Shown here piece after piece: positions 19,541 through 31,818 of a stretch of DNA of 64,000 bases; within the stretch, counting starts at the first letter, position 1; each line of letters begins with the position of its first letter. Below the pieces are notes generated by a model. That model had not been told where the DNA came from, did no database searches, and saw nothing but the letters and a program-made list of their open reading frames with translations. This DNA is from Ancylostoma caninum (taxonomy: Eukaryota; Nematoda; Chromadorea; Rhabditida; Ancylostomatidae): the NCBI GenBank assembly GCA_037903475.1, contig JBAJFG010000301.1, forward strand, positions 620,001 to 684,000. The letters run 5' to 3'. The translations under genes and the position numbers were made by a program.

Positions 19541-21492
19541 CACTATGCAAAAATGTGCTCGGTCCGCAATGTTTAGATTCTTTTATCTAGCCTCTCCTAC
19601 TAAATATTTGCCCGTAAATTCATAAGGGTCTTCTGAAATATGCGAATACCAGCAATATTTTAGACAGTATCCGAGGATTCAGCTCGTCAAGAGCAGCTAG
19701 AGTACCTATTTATCCAATGTTCCTGCAACATGTACTTGGTCATAGTATGTACAATAATTTCGTAATTAAACCGTAGTGTAAACGTGAAGCGGAAATCACA
19801 AGGAACCTAATTCCAACAGGAAGCAGAATTTCAGTTGATATTAAGAATTATGACACATCTCACCGAATTTCTAGAAATTTTGCTCATCAGATGCTTATCA
19901 AAACCTCTTTTTGCTAATTAAGGATTCTCAGTATCTGATCTGTACACCTGCACTTGCGCAGTGATTTGAAAGAACGAGCGGTGAGTAAGTTCCTTTTCAG
20001 CAAGAAGGGCATTCTCTTGCAGCTTTGACTAGCTGCAAAACGAAGCACACTAGATCCTTAAGCATCATGACTCATACCCGAGAATTCTCAGCTTTAACAA
20101 TTCCGCATTTGAAAATTTTTTATCACAGAAGACATGCAAGAAATAGCTGATGCTCTACATGAAAGCTACCTCAACCATTCACTAGTTCTCGGATAATATT
20201 GTTGCGATTTCCTAGCGGGACACTTCTATTTTAGGTAAGTTTAGATGCATTTCTCTCGTCGCATTATACTTTTTCTACGTTTTCAATATCCCTTCTGGGA
20301 TTTTAGTTGGCTTATTCTGGTTTTCTGGCTATGTTGCTACTTGCTTGTTATACCCCATGAAGGTGCTTCTGTTCTATTCCTATTTTATTCTCCACTGTGG
20401 ATATCCTAATACATATGTCCAAACTTCCTGAAAATGTTAGCTTTCCCCATTTTCCCTCTCTTTCGGTTTCCCCGAATTACCCTAGGTTCTGGTCATTACT
20501 CCCTTGCTGATGTGTGCAAAAAAATGTCCTGATTTTTCATTGGCAGGCTGCAATAATAGTTCGTAGATCTCGAGCTCAAATTGTTAGGAAGAGGGTGGTA
20601 ACGCCCTACATCCGGTGTAAATTCCCGGCATCTCTCTAGTTTTTGCCGTACATTTCCACCAAATTTGAAACCTTCATGCGAATGACGTGAAGATGTTTGT
20701 TCCTCGTTCATCTAACTCGATTTCTACTCCCGGATTTCGTGTTGCTCTTCACAGAGTTGAGTTGACAGAAAAAAGACTAAAACACTGTACTGCGAACGCA
20801 CTTGTGTTCAGTGAACTCATAGAATAATTAGAGGCGCAGCACTTAAACCTCCCCACTTAAGGGCTAAGACATGCAAACATCAAAAAGTGCATCGAATATT
20901 GCGTAATAGGATATGCGTTTGAGAAAAATTGGAATTTGCCCACTCGCACCGTACTGAAAAAGTTCACTCAAACATTATCTCTATAATTTCAGCATAGTGC
21001 AGAGTAAATAAAATATGGACAAACGTTTCAAGCTGCACTTGAATCAAGGCTAAAATACGGTAATATTTAAGAAGGGGCATGGGTAATGAAGGGTGGTTGG
21101 AGAAGCTCTGCGCAAATTTTACTACTTTCCAAGAAACTATTGAACAAAAGCTTCAGTATCACAAACGCTAAGTGAGCAGGTAAAGTATACAGGACTTTTT
21201 TTACCCAAATGGAAACTGTTAAGGATCCCGGCGCGCATCAGCTGAAGGGAGAGGTATCACACCATTTTCAGCCCTGGAAATCTCACCGTACTGAACAGTC
21301 GTGGACTTCATAATTTTCATGAAACACCTGTGAATCTCACTATTGAAGGAGAAGTTATGATAATAGTTAGCTCTCATTATAACGATTAGGACATTATTTT
21401 CTGGCAAAAGAAAGTTCTCGGAAGAAAGCATAAGAAGCGCCCAGCCTTTTCATGACCTCTTAAGTAATTGACGGCACAGCACTATGAGATTC

Positions 21493-21694
21493 TTCCCAGC
21501 TGAGTACTTTGTTTTCCATTTGAGGCTTTGTTTACCTATCATCTTTTTTCAACTCTCTGGATGGGGTTTCACACGAAAACCAGTAGCTTCAACTTCCCAG
21601 TTGAGTACTTTGTTTTCCATTTGAGGCTTTGTTTACCCATCATCTTTTTTCAACTCTCTGGATGGGGTTCCACACGAGAACCAGTAGCTTCAAC
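21493..21694. repeat. Recent 101-bp tandem duplication
   Basis: Two head-to-tail copies (21493-21593 and 21594-21694) differ at only about five positions. Both begin TTCCCAG and contain TTGAGGCTTTGTTTACC. Confidence 0.97.
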
Positions 21695-23175
21695 AGTACA
21701 TGCTAAAAGTTTTACTCAGCAGGGCATGCTAATGAAGTGATTACCGAAATTCTTGTAGCCAAGACTGTGCCTATTCCGTAGACACAGATACGTATGTTGT
21801 AAGAAGCCCAAATAAATTTATCCGTTTTGATAAGGTTATAAATTCACCATAAGATGACCAAATAAATCAGAAAGTGGTCTGCCTGGTGAGGAGTCTGTCG
21901 CAAAATTCACCAGGGAAAACCTAGTTATCCGTGAAACCAAAAAGATGGCGGATGAGATTTTTCTAACAGTTGATTCCTTAGAATGCAAATGATTCATGCT
22001 GACAGCACATACATAATTGGTTTAGGAGTGATATGCACGTACCAATACAATGGAGATTATATCCGGGAAGGGGGGAGTAGGGGTGGTAAGTGTTCTCGAG
22101 CAGTTAAGTGAACAAGAATCTTTGCAAACAAACATGGACTAGAAAATAATCCTTGCAAATGAACTAGAAACAACGAATAGGTAATAGAACAGCGGAAAGA
22201 TCACTAGAAGGAGTTCAAAGAACCAAATTCACAGCATCTTTCTTGTCGCATGCTGTATGGATGCAATAAACCCTCACAAGAAGCGTCGAGAGAGAAGGAG
22301 CTCTCATATAACCGGGCACGAACTATTGTGAGACAGCAGATGTTCTTCTGATGCATAAACGTAAAGGGGATCAGCCAAAATCACATACTCTTTCAAAATG
22401 TCCTTCCTAGCCCTTCCTAAAATGAGGGTTAGAAGCTAAATTTTTTGGGGAAATTGTTAGCGTTTATACGGAGTCCTCTATACAGTGCACATGCATTGGT
22501 TTTCTCGAGAAAAAAAAAATGAATACCCAGACTTTAATCTACCAAAGGTTACAGAAAAAACCCAAAAGGATACATAATTATTGCCGTTTTGGTATAATCG
22601 AATCAGGTATGTAACATTCCGGAAGGAAATAGTTATCCTAATAGTGAGACAGTATGAAAAACTGATCAGGAACCTGTGAATAATAAGCCAGCTGATTCCT
22701 AGCGATAACCAGCTGATAGACGAACCTGTTTAGCCATATTTTGCAGCTTTTCTCTGGGAAAATGAGCAAAGCAAAGCCGAAGAACTGGAAACCCAACAGA
22801 TACAACGCTATACTCGTACTAGAGGTGATCCACACAAGGTCTTTGTCATTCGCCCAAATAAGGCACGGGAGTTTCCTAACCTGGCGTTTATTTGCACACA
22901 ACCTAATCCATAGATAAATAAGCAAAATGAAGAGTGTGTTCTGAATGATCAGAGGAAGAATTCCGAAAAAAAAATGATCTTCCAAATGATCTTCTGAGAT
23001 GCTTTGCATGCATACATCCAGCAACAAGTCACTGAAGAATTCAGTCGTCAACGAATTCAATTTCCTGTCGTTCAACTTAATTTTTTCCTCCGATCATCGG
23101 AAAAATAGCGTCATTTGAGATATGTTCCAGCAAAAAAAACAAGAATACATGAAAAACACATTAAATAAATAGAAC

Positions 23176-23349
23176 CTCCGCCATATCCGCTTGTTTTGTC
23201 AAACTCAGACGAGGAAATTGCATCAAAATAACTGCGTCTGCCTTCTAAACCAAAACAAAAGCAAATTCCATTTGAAAACATGGCCTCTAACAAGGTTACG
23301 AAAAGAAAGCACTCTAGTTGTTCTCTTCTCCTCAAGATTCATCAGATAG
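23176..23349 (-). CDS. Candidate two-exon coding fragment
   Basis: On the minus strand, exon 23349-23292 (acceptor CACCACAG, donor GTTAGA) and exon 23244-23176 (acceptor TTTGGTTTAG) join in phase 0 over an intron of 47 bases. The joined frame reads YLMNLEEKRTTRVLSFRNL then KADAVILMQFPRLSLTK. The following donor (GTTCTA) is poor and no continuation was confirmed. Downstream on the same strand, a hydrophobic stretch at about 22936-22877 (NTLFILLIYLWIRLCANKRQ) could be a membrane segment of the same gene. Family unknown. Confidence 0.2.
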
Positions 23350-23600
23350 CTGTGGTGAATTCAATTTACGCTCTGTGTACGTGAACCAACGCTACAAAAT
23401 TCACTGATGATCCACAAATAGTGCAGTAAGGAAACCGCGAGCAACGTACATAGGTCTTTATGCAGTAGTTGCACTATCCAGACGTCGACAACAACATGCC
23501 GGAGCAGCTTGCACAAGTGTAAAAATAGAGGACATGGAAAGAAGAGCACATTTAAGCCAATGAGTATCATATCATCAGCAATTATTTTTATTCTATATTA

Positions 23601-23666
23601 TTTTATGCACTGTAAAGTGCGCCGTAAATAGAACTTGGAAGAAAATTGAATGGAACAAACCCAAAC
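23601..23666. repeat. Dispersed repeat, copy 1
   Basis: TTTATGCACTGTAAAGTGCG and the following GCCGTAA...GAAAATTGAATGGAAC stretch are matched at 47784-47850. Both copies follow T/A-rich TTTATT-like sequence, as at a retroelement 3' end. Confidence 0.65.
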
Positions 23667-24210
23667 AACCAAAAAACGGTGAGACTGGAACAGATTTAGA
23701 AAATACAACTTTTGTATTATACCTGTCAGCAAATGGCTGACATTTTCTCCTAGCAGCAGATATAAATTTCACCTGGTCGTCTATGTATTTGTCTACTTGC
23801 ATAAATTCTCTATATAGGGAAGGGGTCCAGATCATCCAAGCTATACGGCATAAACAGGGATGCTCGTAAGAGTATTTCGCTTTGCATCGGATTTCAGTTG
23901 TGAGGATATTTGGCGATGTGTCGTGTTTTGGCTACGTAGCACAGCTACTATTTTTGTTTAGGATTTGGAGGAAGACATGCAGGTTAGCTAGGGAACACTT
24001 GAAGGTTTGCAAATCCAAAATTCAAGCGTAGCATGTTACTACATCACTGGTTACCGCTTTTCCCGTGAGGTGTGAAGAATGCAAAACGAGAGCATACGAA
24101 AAGCTGAATAAACAAACAAAAATAAGAGAATACTTCGTGTTATTTTCGTTAAAGAGTGGGACCTTCCGCGGAATTCATCAGTACTGGAAGAAAAAACTTT
24201 AAGAAGAAAC

Positions 24211-24488
24211 TACTACTACCCATGGGTAATCATAAGTGTGACGGTTCCCATCTTTCCAATAGCGTATACAAGCCCTGATGACTTTGCACTAGTGATTCCA
24301 GGTCTCAACGAAGTTACCATTGGTTCGGCCATAACTACCAGAGATGCAGTTATATGCACCTTACAAAATGCAGGATCGTGGTTTCACCCAAAAGTTCACC
24401 AGGAAACTGGTACTGCGAAGTCATCAGGACTTGCATACCTTGGAAAAGCGGGGAATTCTATACTTATGAGTACCCATGGGTGGTGGTG
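24211..24488. mobile_element. Long foldback element, about 100-bp arms
   Basis: The left arm 24211-24316 and the right arm 24393-24488 are inverted copies. Both have a CCCATGGG core near the outer end, then TMATAAGT, CCTGATGACTT and a CCAGGT/ACCAGTTTCC block. The loop is about 76 bases. A frame of 89 codons is open across it (24238-24507), but its halves are an inverted repeat, so I do not call it a gene. Confidence 0.85.
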
Positions 24489-24740
24489 GGGTGTACATAC
24501 TTACTAGACAACGTCACAGATGGGTAAATATAGTTTTATTTTATTGGATTTTAATTATAATTTTCGATTTTAGTTTTTGTTTCGTGCACTATCCTTATAC
24601 GAAAACGAAATTGTGCTATAAGTTTGTTCCTGAATTCATCATTAAGGTAAAAGAAACTTATAGTTGTATATTTGAGTTTCGTTAGACATAGACATGTTGA
24701 TGGGTGCCAGGTAAAGAGCAAATCTGAGCAGTCAACAAGT

Positions 24741-24772
24741 TCCATGGTAATCTCAATGATGCACTCGGGCCT
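24741..24772. mobile_element. Family A right-end fragment
   Basis: CATGGTAATCTCAATGATGC matches the right end of family A. The left end is absent or unrecognisable. Confidence 0.5.
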
Positions 24773-26104
24773 ACAATTACCACTGGCTTGCGGCCCCTGC
24801 CCTAATCACGTATGTTCGTCAGAATCCATTTCTATCCAGACCTCCTAGAAAAATCGAACACTAACTGCCCATAAATTACCTCAAAGGGATGGAAAGAATG
24901 GGTTAGAACTGCAGGACCACCTCAATTGTGTGTTTATTTGCCTATTTGTTTACTTGTGTACTTACAATGCCAGCTCAAGATGCTGTAAATAATATTTTGA
25001 AAGCAGCAACACCATAATGAGCCATACAGAAATCTCTAGAAAATGATATAGTTAAGTTGGGAGACAACACAGATACAACTCCACTCCGTCAGAACAAACC
25101 AAACATGAAAGAAATAATGTGGTGACCTTCTTCTTATGAGGGCAGTGACAGTCTCTCACATTTGCAAGAAAAGTAAATGCAAAATTTGGGTACCCTTTCC
25201 CAAAATAAGAAGAGGGCAAGTCGAACGCTTTGATCTCGGACGCTTGAAAGAGCCGTACTTCTGCAAGTCAATTACTTTCAAATACTATTTAGGTTTTCGT
25301 TTCGAAGGGGCAAGCACATAAATGTTGCTGGCAATTTAACCAAAGCAGTCTTTACTAACAAAAAAGTTCCCGTTCGCTTATGTCACACTTTTGTGGCAAA
25401 AATTTGCTAGACCAGAGCACTGGCCGCTACTAGATTTACTAAGTTCTACCGAGTATGCTGCAAGTAAATAAGGGATAAAAAAGAGCTTCGCTGATGGCGG
25501 AACCTGAAAAATGACGATGGTGTGGGCAAGAAGAGACTGAAGGTAAAGCCGCTCAATGTTGGGTCATGGATCATGGCTAACTGACGCAAACTTTTATGAA
25601 ATCAGAGCTGCCCAGGGAATATGACAGCTGATCCAGAATCAACAACAAGATTCCGGGGCCTGGGACGTCATGGCCACGGCACTCGGGATCTGGATTAAAT
25701 AAACGTTAAGAAAATGAGGATATATCAGGATAGAAGGACTCTAGGATCATTTCGGATAGAAGCTCTTTTCATGCATACAGCAGCCTGACTGATGAAGAGA
25801 CGATGGTTACGATGGTTGATCACAATAGTGGGAAACCCTGCAGCGAGACTTCTTGAAGATAGATCTAGGAAAGAGATTATCTCGAAGCAGCAGAAAATAG
25901 GAGAAAAAAGGCAGGAATGAGAAACAGTCCACAACTCAAAATCCAAAAAGGAACCTATTTTAATCCAGCAAAGTACGGTAACTGTCTGATCGGAGATCTG
26001 CATCCTGAATACGCAGACAACAGCTGGATGTCAGACCTATGAATGCCTCTAATTTGATACCTGCTCTGTATACATCAACAATTCAGTTCGAACAAAGTCA
26101 GTCA
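24773..26104. other. No gene seen
   Basis: Short open frames with no consistent splicing; no repeats beyond single motifs. Confidence 0.45.
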
Positions 26105-26224
26105 GGGCCTGAATGCATCACTTAGATTACCCAGGGTAGACGTGTTGAAGCCCGTGCTAAAGATGAGTTAATTTAATAGCGCCTGCACGATTACCCCGGG
26201 TAATCTCAATGATGCGTCCAAACC
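26105..26224. mobile_element. Family A foldback MITE, best-preserved pair
   Basis: Palindromes TTACCCAGGGTAG (26127-26139) and TTACCCCGGGTAA (26191-26203) have centres exactly 64 bases apart. Outer arms are GAATGCATCACTTAGA and TCTCAATGATGCGTCC. Confidence 0.9.
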
Positions 26225-26310
26225 CAATAGATCTATGAATGATACCGTGATTGTTAGGATATCAGCATGCAAGGACTCCCTCAAAAATCACAGCTTCACT
26301 TTCGGACCCA

Positions 26311-26372
26311 TATGCATAATTGAGATTACCCAGGGTGCATCAGCGAGATTATGTGATGATGCACTCTGGATA
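26311..26372. mobile_element. Family A left-end fragment
   Basis: ATAATTGAGATTACCCAGGG is followed at once by TGCATCAGCGAGATT, as if two outer arms were joined with the middle deleted. Confidence 0.65.
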
Positions 26373-26550
26373 AACACCACCAAATATGTACGTTTATTAT
26401 TGGTTTTAACATGACGTTCGGCTAAACACCCCCATGGTTTGCAGCTATATAAATAAATAAAAGAATACGTGTATAGATAAAAGAATGAATGAACTTCATC
26501 ACAGAAACAATGAATAAGAACTCCCGAAAGAAGTCATAGCATTACTTCTG

Positions 26551-26755
26551 GGGCTCTACGCATCATTGAGCTTACCCACAGTGCATCATCGAGATTAACC
26601 AGGGTAAAACTACTGAGCCCTGCGTTGGCACTGGAAAATCTCAATTTTTTTATTCTCATTCGAAAAAAAAAAGAACATGGAACTTACCAAGCAAAGGGTA
26701 ATTTTGGGAGTGTTGACGCATCTACCTTGGGTAATCTCAATGCCCATCCATGCCC
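26551..26755. mobile_element. Family A copies, nested or interrupted
   Basis: Two left arms in tandem (26559-26580 and 26583-26608, the latter with GAGATTAACCAGGGTAAAA) and one right arm (26709-26755, CTTGGGTAATCTCAATGCC) are separated by about 100 bases of unrelated A-rich sequence. This suggests insertion into an older copy. Confidence 0.6.
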
Positions 26756-29043
26756 TAGACGCGTTAACCTAACTCTTTGCTGTACCTCTTAGCGATTCAT
26801 GAACATTTTGTCCTCAATATGATAGAAACGAAAGAAAAATACTTTGCACGTGATAATAGGAGACGTCAGCGGCTTGCATGAACTGAGTAAGAAACTTTGC
26901 AAATGTTTCCATTCATCGGAAAGCCTACAAGTGCAAGAATCAACGCTGCTGCTGTTGCTGCTGAGATTTCGCCTGCAAATTTTTGAACGCGAAAAGAAAG
27001 AGAAAACGGCGTTTGAGCTCCAGTCATCCACATAGAATCAGATGATGATGTGACACCGCTGCAGTCCTCTCACAATTGGGCGAGAGCCGAAGGTGAACGT
27101 CTAATCTACTGAGTGATGATTTCCAAAGATTTGTTTACATCCCGCAGTCGCTGTGCACTATGTCAAGTACTAGTTAATCTATTAGAAAGACACCCTAGAC
27201 CGAGCCCACGCTGGCTGGAGCTGGGTACATCAGTCGTTCCCAGCATAATATGTTTTTGAGAAACCAGAATTCAACAGAGATTCCAGCACGATCCTACACT
27301 AAATTCCCTGGAACCATCGACAGCCGTGCAGTTCAACGGCGAACCGCGCCTTTTTTCGCATGTTTCATCTTCAGAGATCATTAAGTCTTGATGGTCTCAG
27401 CTTAGGTAGAGACGTTATAATACTTCTTGCCCATATTACTATGAAAAATCCGGAGCATAGAAAACTTTAGAACTTTCATGAAAATTCCGGAGCATAGAAC
27501 GGAGCCAGAGTTTCCGAAAGTATGGAGACGCTCAAAAAAGGGTGCGATGGTCAATGGGTTAAATGTTACTCAAGTGAGTTTCCCAAATGCAGTGTTGTAA
27601 TATATGCATTAATAAATGTAAGAATAAATAAAAATTGATAGCGCAATAAGTCCTCAATGTTTACCTGGATAATCTCGCCCAAAATTACCAAAAAGCTACT
27701 AGTCATCGTCAAGAATAGGTAGTAATTTTACGGCTCTAATCTCTTAATCCAGCCTCGGTGAGTCGACGAATTGCGCCGCCAAGTGAACCATGGCGGTCAG
27801 GAGCGATATTTGGCCTCAACGTCGTGAGAAGTGAACTCGCCTTCGATATTTGGCCAGGTAATGGGCAGCAAAAGGCAAACAAAGGCGGTTTCCTTTAAGA
27901 ATCACGCTTTTTTAAAGAACTAAATAAACGGCGAGAAGTTCCAGAAGCGAAAATTTTCACTTTTTACGGCTTTGGCTAACTTAGGATTTAGATAATTTTC
28001 CATAGAAGGTTCAGGATTAGATGCACGGATTCTAAAAAGCTTTTTTTCTCTATTATAGTCGTAGCAAAAATTCCTCACGAGCGAGCAACGCGGCCGAGTT
28101 GAAGTGCCCTCCCATGAAAGGCGGCTGCTACTAATGGAATAACGTGGACATTCGAGGATCCTCACAGAATCGGCGAACCTCAAGTGCCCTGCGGCAACGA
28201 TGAGGGTAAAGCTGATGAAAGAACAGCTCAAATGGCGTGAATTCCAGGAAGTAAAATTGAGCGAACGTCATCCGATCCGCCGTGAAAATTCCGGACCATC
28301 AGCGAGAAATCGGACACTGATGGATTAGTGCATCGACCTTTTTCTGTTAGTAGACGAACTGCAGCTAATACCGAAAGATTTCAAAGAAAAAAGCTCACAT
28401 TACCATTGAGCAACTGCTGCGCACAGTTCTCGCGTACTTTGATGTTGCTCAGAAACTTGGAACTAACAAACACCGAGGGAAAGGCGCTCAGCTGGAGGAG
28501 TAATCGCTCATACAAACAGACATACAGACTGATAGACGTGAGGACAAGACGGTCAGCGAATGGGTCAGCGCAAAAAATACGATGGAAAATGAATAGATGA
28601 GGGATTGTGGACAAATTACTGTGTAGGGAAGAAGGAAGCGTATTGTCAGAACGATGGGGAAAAAGAGCAAGACACTGATAGATGGACACCTCCAGAACCC
28701 AACCATACAAAAAGAGAACCACTAGGAAAATGGAGAGAAAGAATAAGATTAGTGGAGCTAACAAGAGATACACAGGCGAGTAAATGCTTTCCCAATAAAT
28801 AAGGTGAGATGAAAGTATGACTACATAGTAGTGAAGAGGCAGAGAAAGGGAGAGAGGAATAGAAAAAAAGATACGAACGTAGATCATAGACAATGACACC
28901 GCTGACAAAAGTAGCAATGAAAAAATAAACGAAAAATGAGATGAATAAAAGAGTTCATCAATGCAATTCACCGAATAAGTGAGTATTTGAGGAGCTGAAT
29001 GAACGAATGCATGAATGAGCGACTGAATGAATAAATGATTTGG
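26756..29043. other. No gene assigned
   Basis: Holds a CAGCAGCAACAGCAGCAG stretch (minus strand, near 26945-26962) and a coding-like minus patch at 28070-28230 with GTGAGG donors (28067, 28163), but no joined model. Confidence 0.4.
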
Positions 29044-29131
29044 GTGAATGAATGAATGAATGAATGAACTGGATGAATGAATGAATGAATGAATGAATGA
29101 ATGAATGAATGAATGAATGAATGAATGAATG
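29044..29131. repeat. TGAA microsatellite
   Basis: About 20 TGAA units with one interruption (CTGGA near 29069). Imperfect GAATGAAT sequence extends on both sides from about 28998 to 29180. A 272-codon minus-strand frame (Ser-Phe-Ile-His repeats) comes from it. Confidence 0.97.
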
Positions 29132-29895
29132 CAGTGAATGAAGGAATGAGTGAGCGAATAAATAAATGAATAAATAAATTCACTAGAAGAATCACACAAG
29201 TGAAAACAGATGTATTACGAAATGTATTATTTGAACAAACTCAATTATTGCAATAGGAGAACCCTTAATAAGTCCCTACCGTAACGAAGTTACGACAGCA
29301 AATGCGAAAATACCGTATCAAATGTATCAAATTTCCCCGTAATTTAACCTGGTAAAAAGAACTTATGTACCTGAAGTGCAAGTGTCTATAATGAAAGATC
29401 TTTTATCTCAAGTAGGCCCTGAGGACATACACCTGGGATTATTGCACTAAAAGTGCTTTCTGTAGAGCTCGCTGAGTTTCTCCATTGAAAACGGACTGAG
29501 AAAATCAATAGATCAAACGAGGCTTACCCCTCAATTCTAGCACATGTACCTGACAAACCGTAAAAATTCTACTATAAATCGTATGATTTATGGCAGTCTT
29601 GTATGGCAATTGAAGGAATGTCATATAGATTCTCTTCGACTGACATTTCGCGTTAACGATGTGTCGTCGGACAGTGAATTGCGCATGTAAAGCACACCAA
29701 GCACACCATCAGCCGATGCTTCCTATGATAGAATGCTCAAAATGAACACGTAAAGACCCTTCGACACCTTACTTGGGACATACGTACTGTGGACGTCAAA
29801 GACGGTGGCTCATCTACGGCCTCTAGAAGACCGCACGCGAACCGCGCCGCGCGCACCGGTATCGGTGTCGTCTGCCACTGGAATGCTGTTCTCAG

Positions 29896-31046
29896 GCGCT
29901 TTCTTACCGATTCTGTCGAAAATCCTTCAAACGGGTAAAAATGCTGCTAGAAATACCACAAGAGCAGCAAAAGACCTCGGCTATGGCGCCCGCGGCGTGG
30001 GTGCGCGGCGTCTTTCTCGAGGCTGCGAATGGGCCATCGCCACTGACGTCCACTGTAGGTGCCTTTGCGACGCCGAGGGGTCAGACACAGACGTCGGCGT
30101 TTCTCATTATCTTCATGATATACAAATGTGTTACCTGAGTAGGAGCCATGAGATAATGCGCAATTGTGAAGAGAACTCAGACGATCAGAGAGGCACTTTT
30201 GCCCTCTCCTTTGCAACTGCTACATTAAAATATGTGTTCCGAAATCATACACCGTAGGCTTGTAAGGTGATTTAAATTTTGAATAATTTTGAATTTTGAA
30301 TAATGCACAAATAATTTTAAATTTTGAATTTTGAATAGTGCACAAAATCTACAGTGTGCAGGCTATTGCAGAAAAAAGAGATGCGGCCTCACTAATTAAG
30401 GTGAGTATTACATTAACACACTTCCATGCTGAATTACCGTAAATTACCGTATTCCGAAAGGGGAGTGGCTTACCTACAGTACTAATGCACGCTACGTGGA
30501 GTGTTATTGCATATTTTGGGTCACAATACATTGTCGATTCTACAAATCTTGCGTATTAGACGAAGTACAAATCTGAAGGTAAGAATCTCAGGTGCTGGAG
30601 GAATAATGTAGGTTTTGCTCACGTCCAATGTGAGGAGGACTATAAGCACTCAAGTAGGCTAACGGTTTTTCAACTACACTCAGTAAATGGAGTAAACACG
30701 ATTTTTAGGAGCGACGGTACATTTACGCTCCAAATTTTTTCTTATTTATTTATTCATTTACTTAATTACTTATTTGACTATTTATTTATTATGTACATAC
30801 ATATGCTCTACAGAAAGTTCTTTCAATAGTACTAGCAGCTTCACTGAAGATATGGACGAAAAAAAGGAGAGGATCCTACGAGACAACCTTGGGGGAAAGA
30901 GAGAAAAAACTGCCGTTGGATCCCCAATCGATTTTCATGGATATTATCGTCATAATCGCTTCGAGGGAGGTTTATATCTGGATGATGTGACAAAGCTCTG
31001 GATAACCAAACAACAGGAGAATTTTCTCTTGGAGCCACAGCCATGA
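29896..31046 (+). CDS. Candidate last two exons of an unrecognised gene
   Basis: Exon 29896-30058 (acceptor TGTTCTCAG, donor G|GTGCCT) joins in phase 1 to exon 30814-31046 (acceptor CTCTACAG), giving about 131 residues ending in TGA at 31046. The first exon begins ALSYRFCRKSFKRVKMLLE, which resembles the basic helix after TM7 of a GPCR. The second is acidic and then aromatic (FTEDMDEKKERILRDN, YYRHNRFEGGLYLDDVTKLW). No transmembrane exons were found upstream, so the GPCR-tail idea is speculation. A second frame (29805-30257) is also open across the GC-rich first exon, which lowers confidence. Confidence 0.25.
30271..30348. repeat. AATTTTGAA minisatellite
   Basis: Two copies of a unit of about 38 bases end GAATAATGCACAAAT and GAATAGTGCACAAAAT, preceded by AAATTTTGAA-type repeats. 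Confidence 0.75.
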
Positions 31047-31694
31047 GAAGATAGAAACGTGAGATCTCTTCTTGAGAAATGTATAAGTTAATAGCCAGAA
31101 ATATTCCTACCTTTTAGGTGCGGATTATTTGTTGTGAAGACAGTAATTTTCTTTTTTTTTTTGAGTAATGCAAATCCATCTTATATATTTGAGCTTAGAT
31201 GCACCTTCATAGAACTCGGCTTCCTCAAGAAAAAATTGATCAAGAAACACTTCACTAATTAATCTATCTTGGCACGATCACGATGCTTCTGGAGTGAAAG
31301 CGAGGAATGACCTCGTTGTGTGTAAAGACTCCTATTTATACGTCTGTTACGCTACTGGTCTTTTTCTTTAACAAAGAAAGAACTATGAACATAACAGCGA
31401 TGCCACAGTACTACGCCATTACGATAACAGGAAGATGTCGTTAGTCTGACGTTAGATGTCTGCAAGGCTTATAATAGTGCAAAACGGCGTAAGCCAAGCA
31501 TTGTACTCAACCATCGTGGGCAGAAGGTTCTGAGAAGACAGTAAGGATTAGGGGGGGGGGGTGATTATAGGTGCGTCACAAAACAAAGGGTTATACAGAG
31601 AATTGAGCATGGTTTAGTGAATTTGTGAGTATGTGCATGGAGCTATTCTGAGTAGCAAACGTTAATGGATTTGCTTGCGTTTTCTTACATCATA

Positions 31695-31818
31695 GGGTGT
31701 GGAACACTATACCTGGAAAGGGGGTGCGGCCAAGCTCTACGACTGGTCAGCTCACCCATCGGCCAATTGCAGGGAACGTCAACGTCAACACCGCCTACTC
31801 CGGGTATAAAGCTCCATA
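31695..31818. mobile_element. Family B foldback MITE
   Basis: The left arm GTGTGGAACACTATACCTGG and the inverse of the right arm (TATGGAGCTTTATACCCGGA) match. A central CAATTGGCC/GGTGAGCTGACC block corresponds to the CCAAT region of the 32734 copy. Confidence 0.7.

Larger units (their letters stand above)
15894..22620. other. Upstream of the GPCR; no gene seen
   Basis: Nearly 7 kb with only the G-rich motif (16358), one family A element and minor repeats. Scattered acceptor-like TTTCAG sites (19999, 20988) do not border convincing open stretches. Confidence 0.45.

Noticed and set aside
24238..24507. 89-codon frame that looks protein-like
   Set aside because: Both halves are arms of one inverted repeat, so the openness is explained by the foldback element.
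28381..29199. 272-codon minus-strand reading frame, the longest in the window
   Set aside because: About a third is Ser-Phe-Ile-His repeats from the TGAA microsatellite; the remainder is low-complexity hydrophobic and has no domain.
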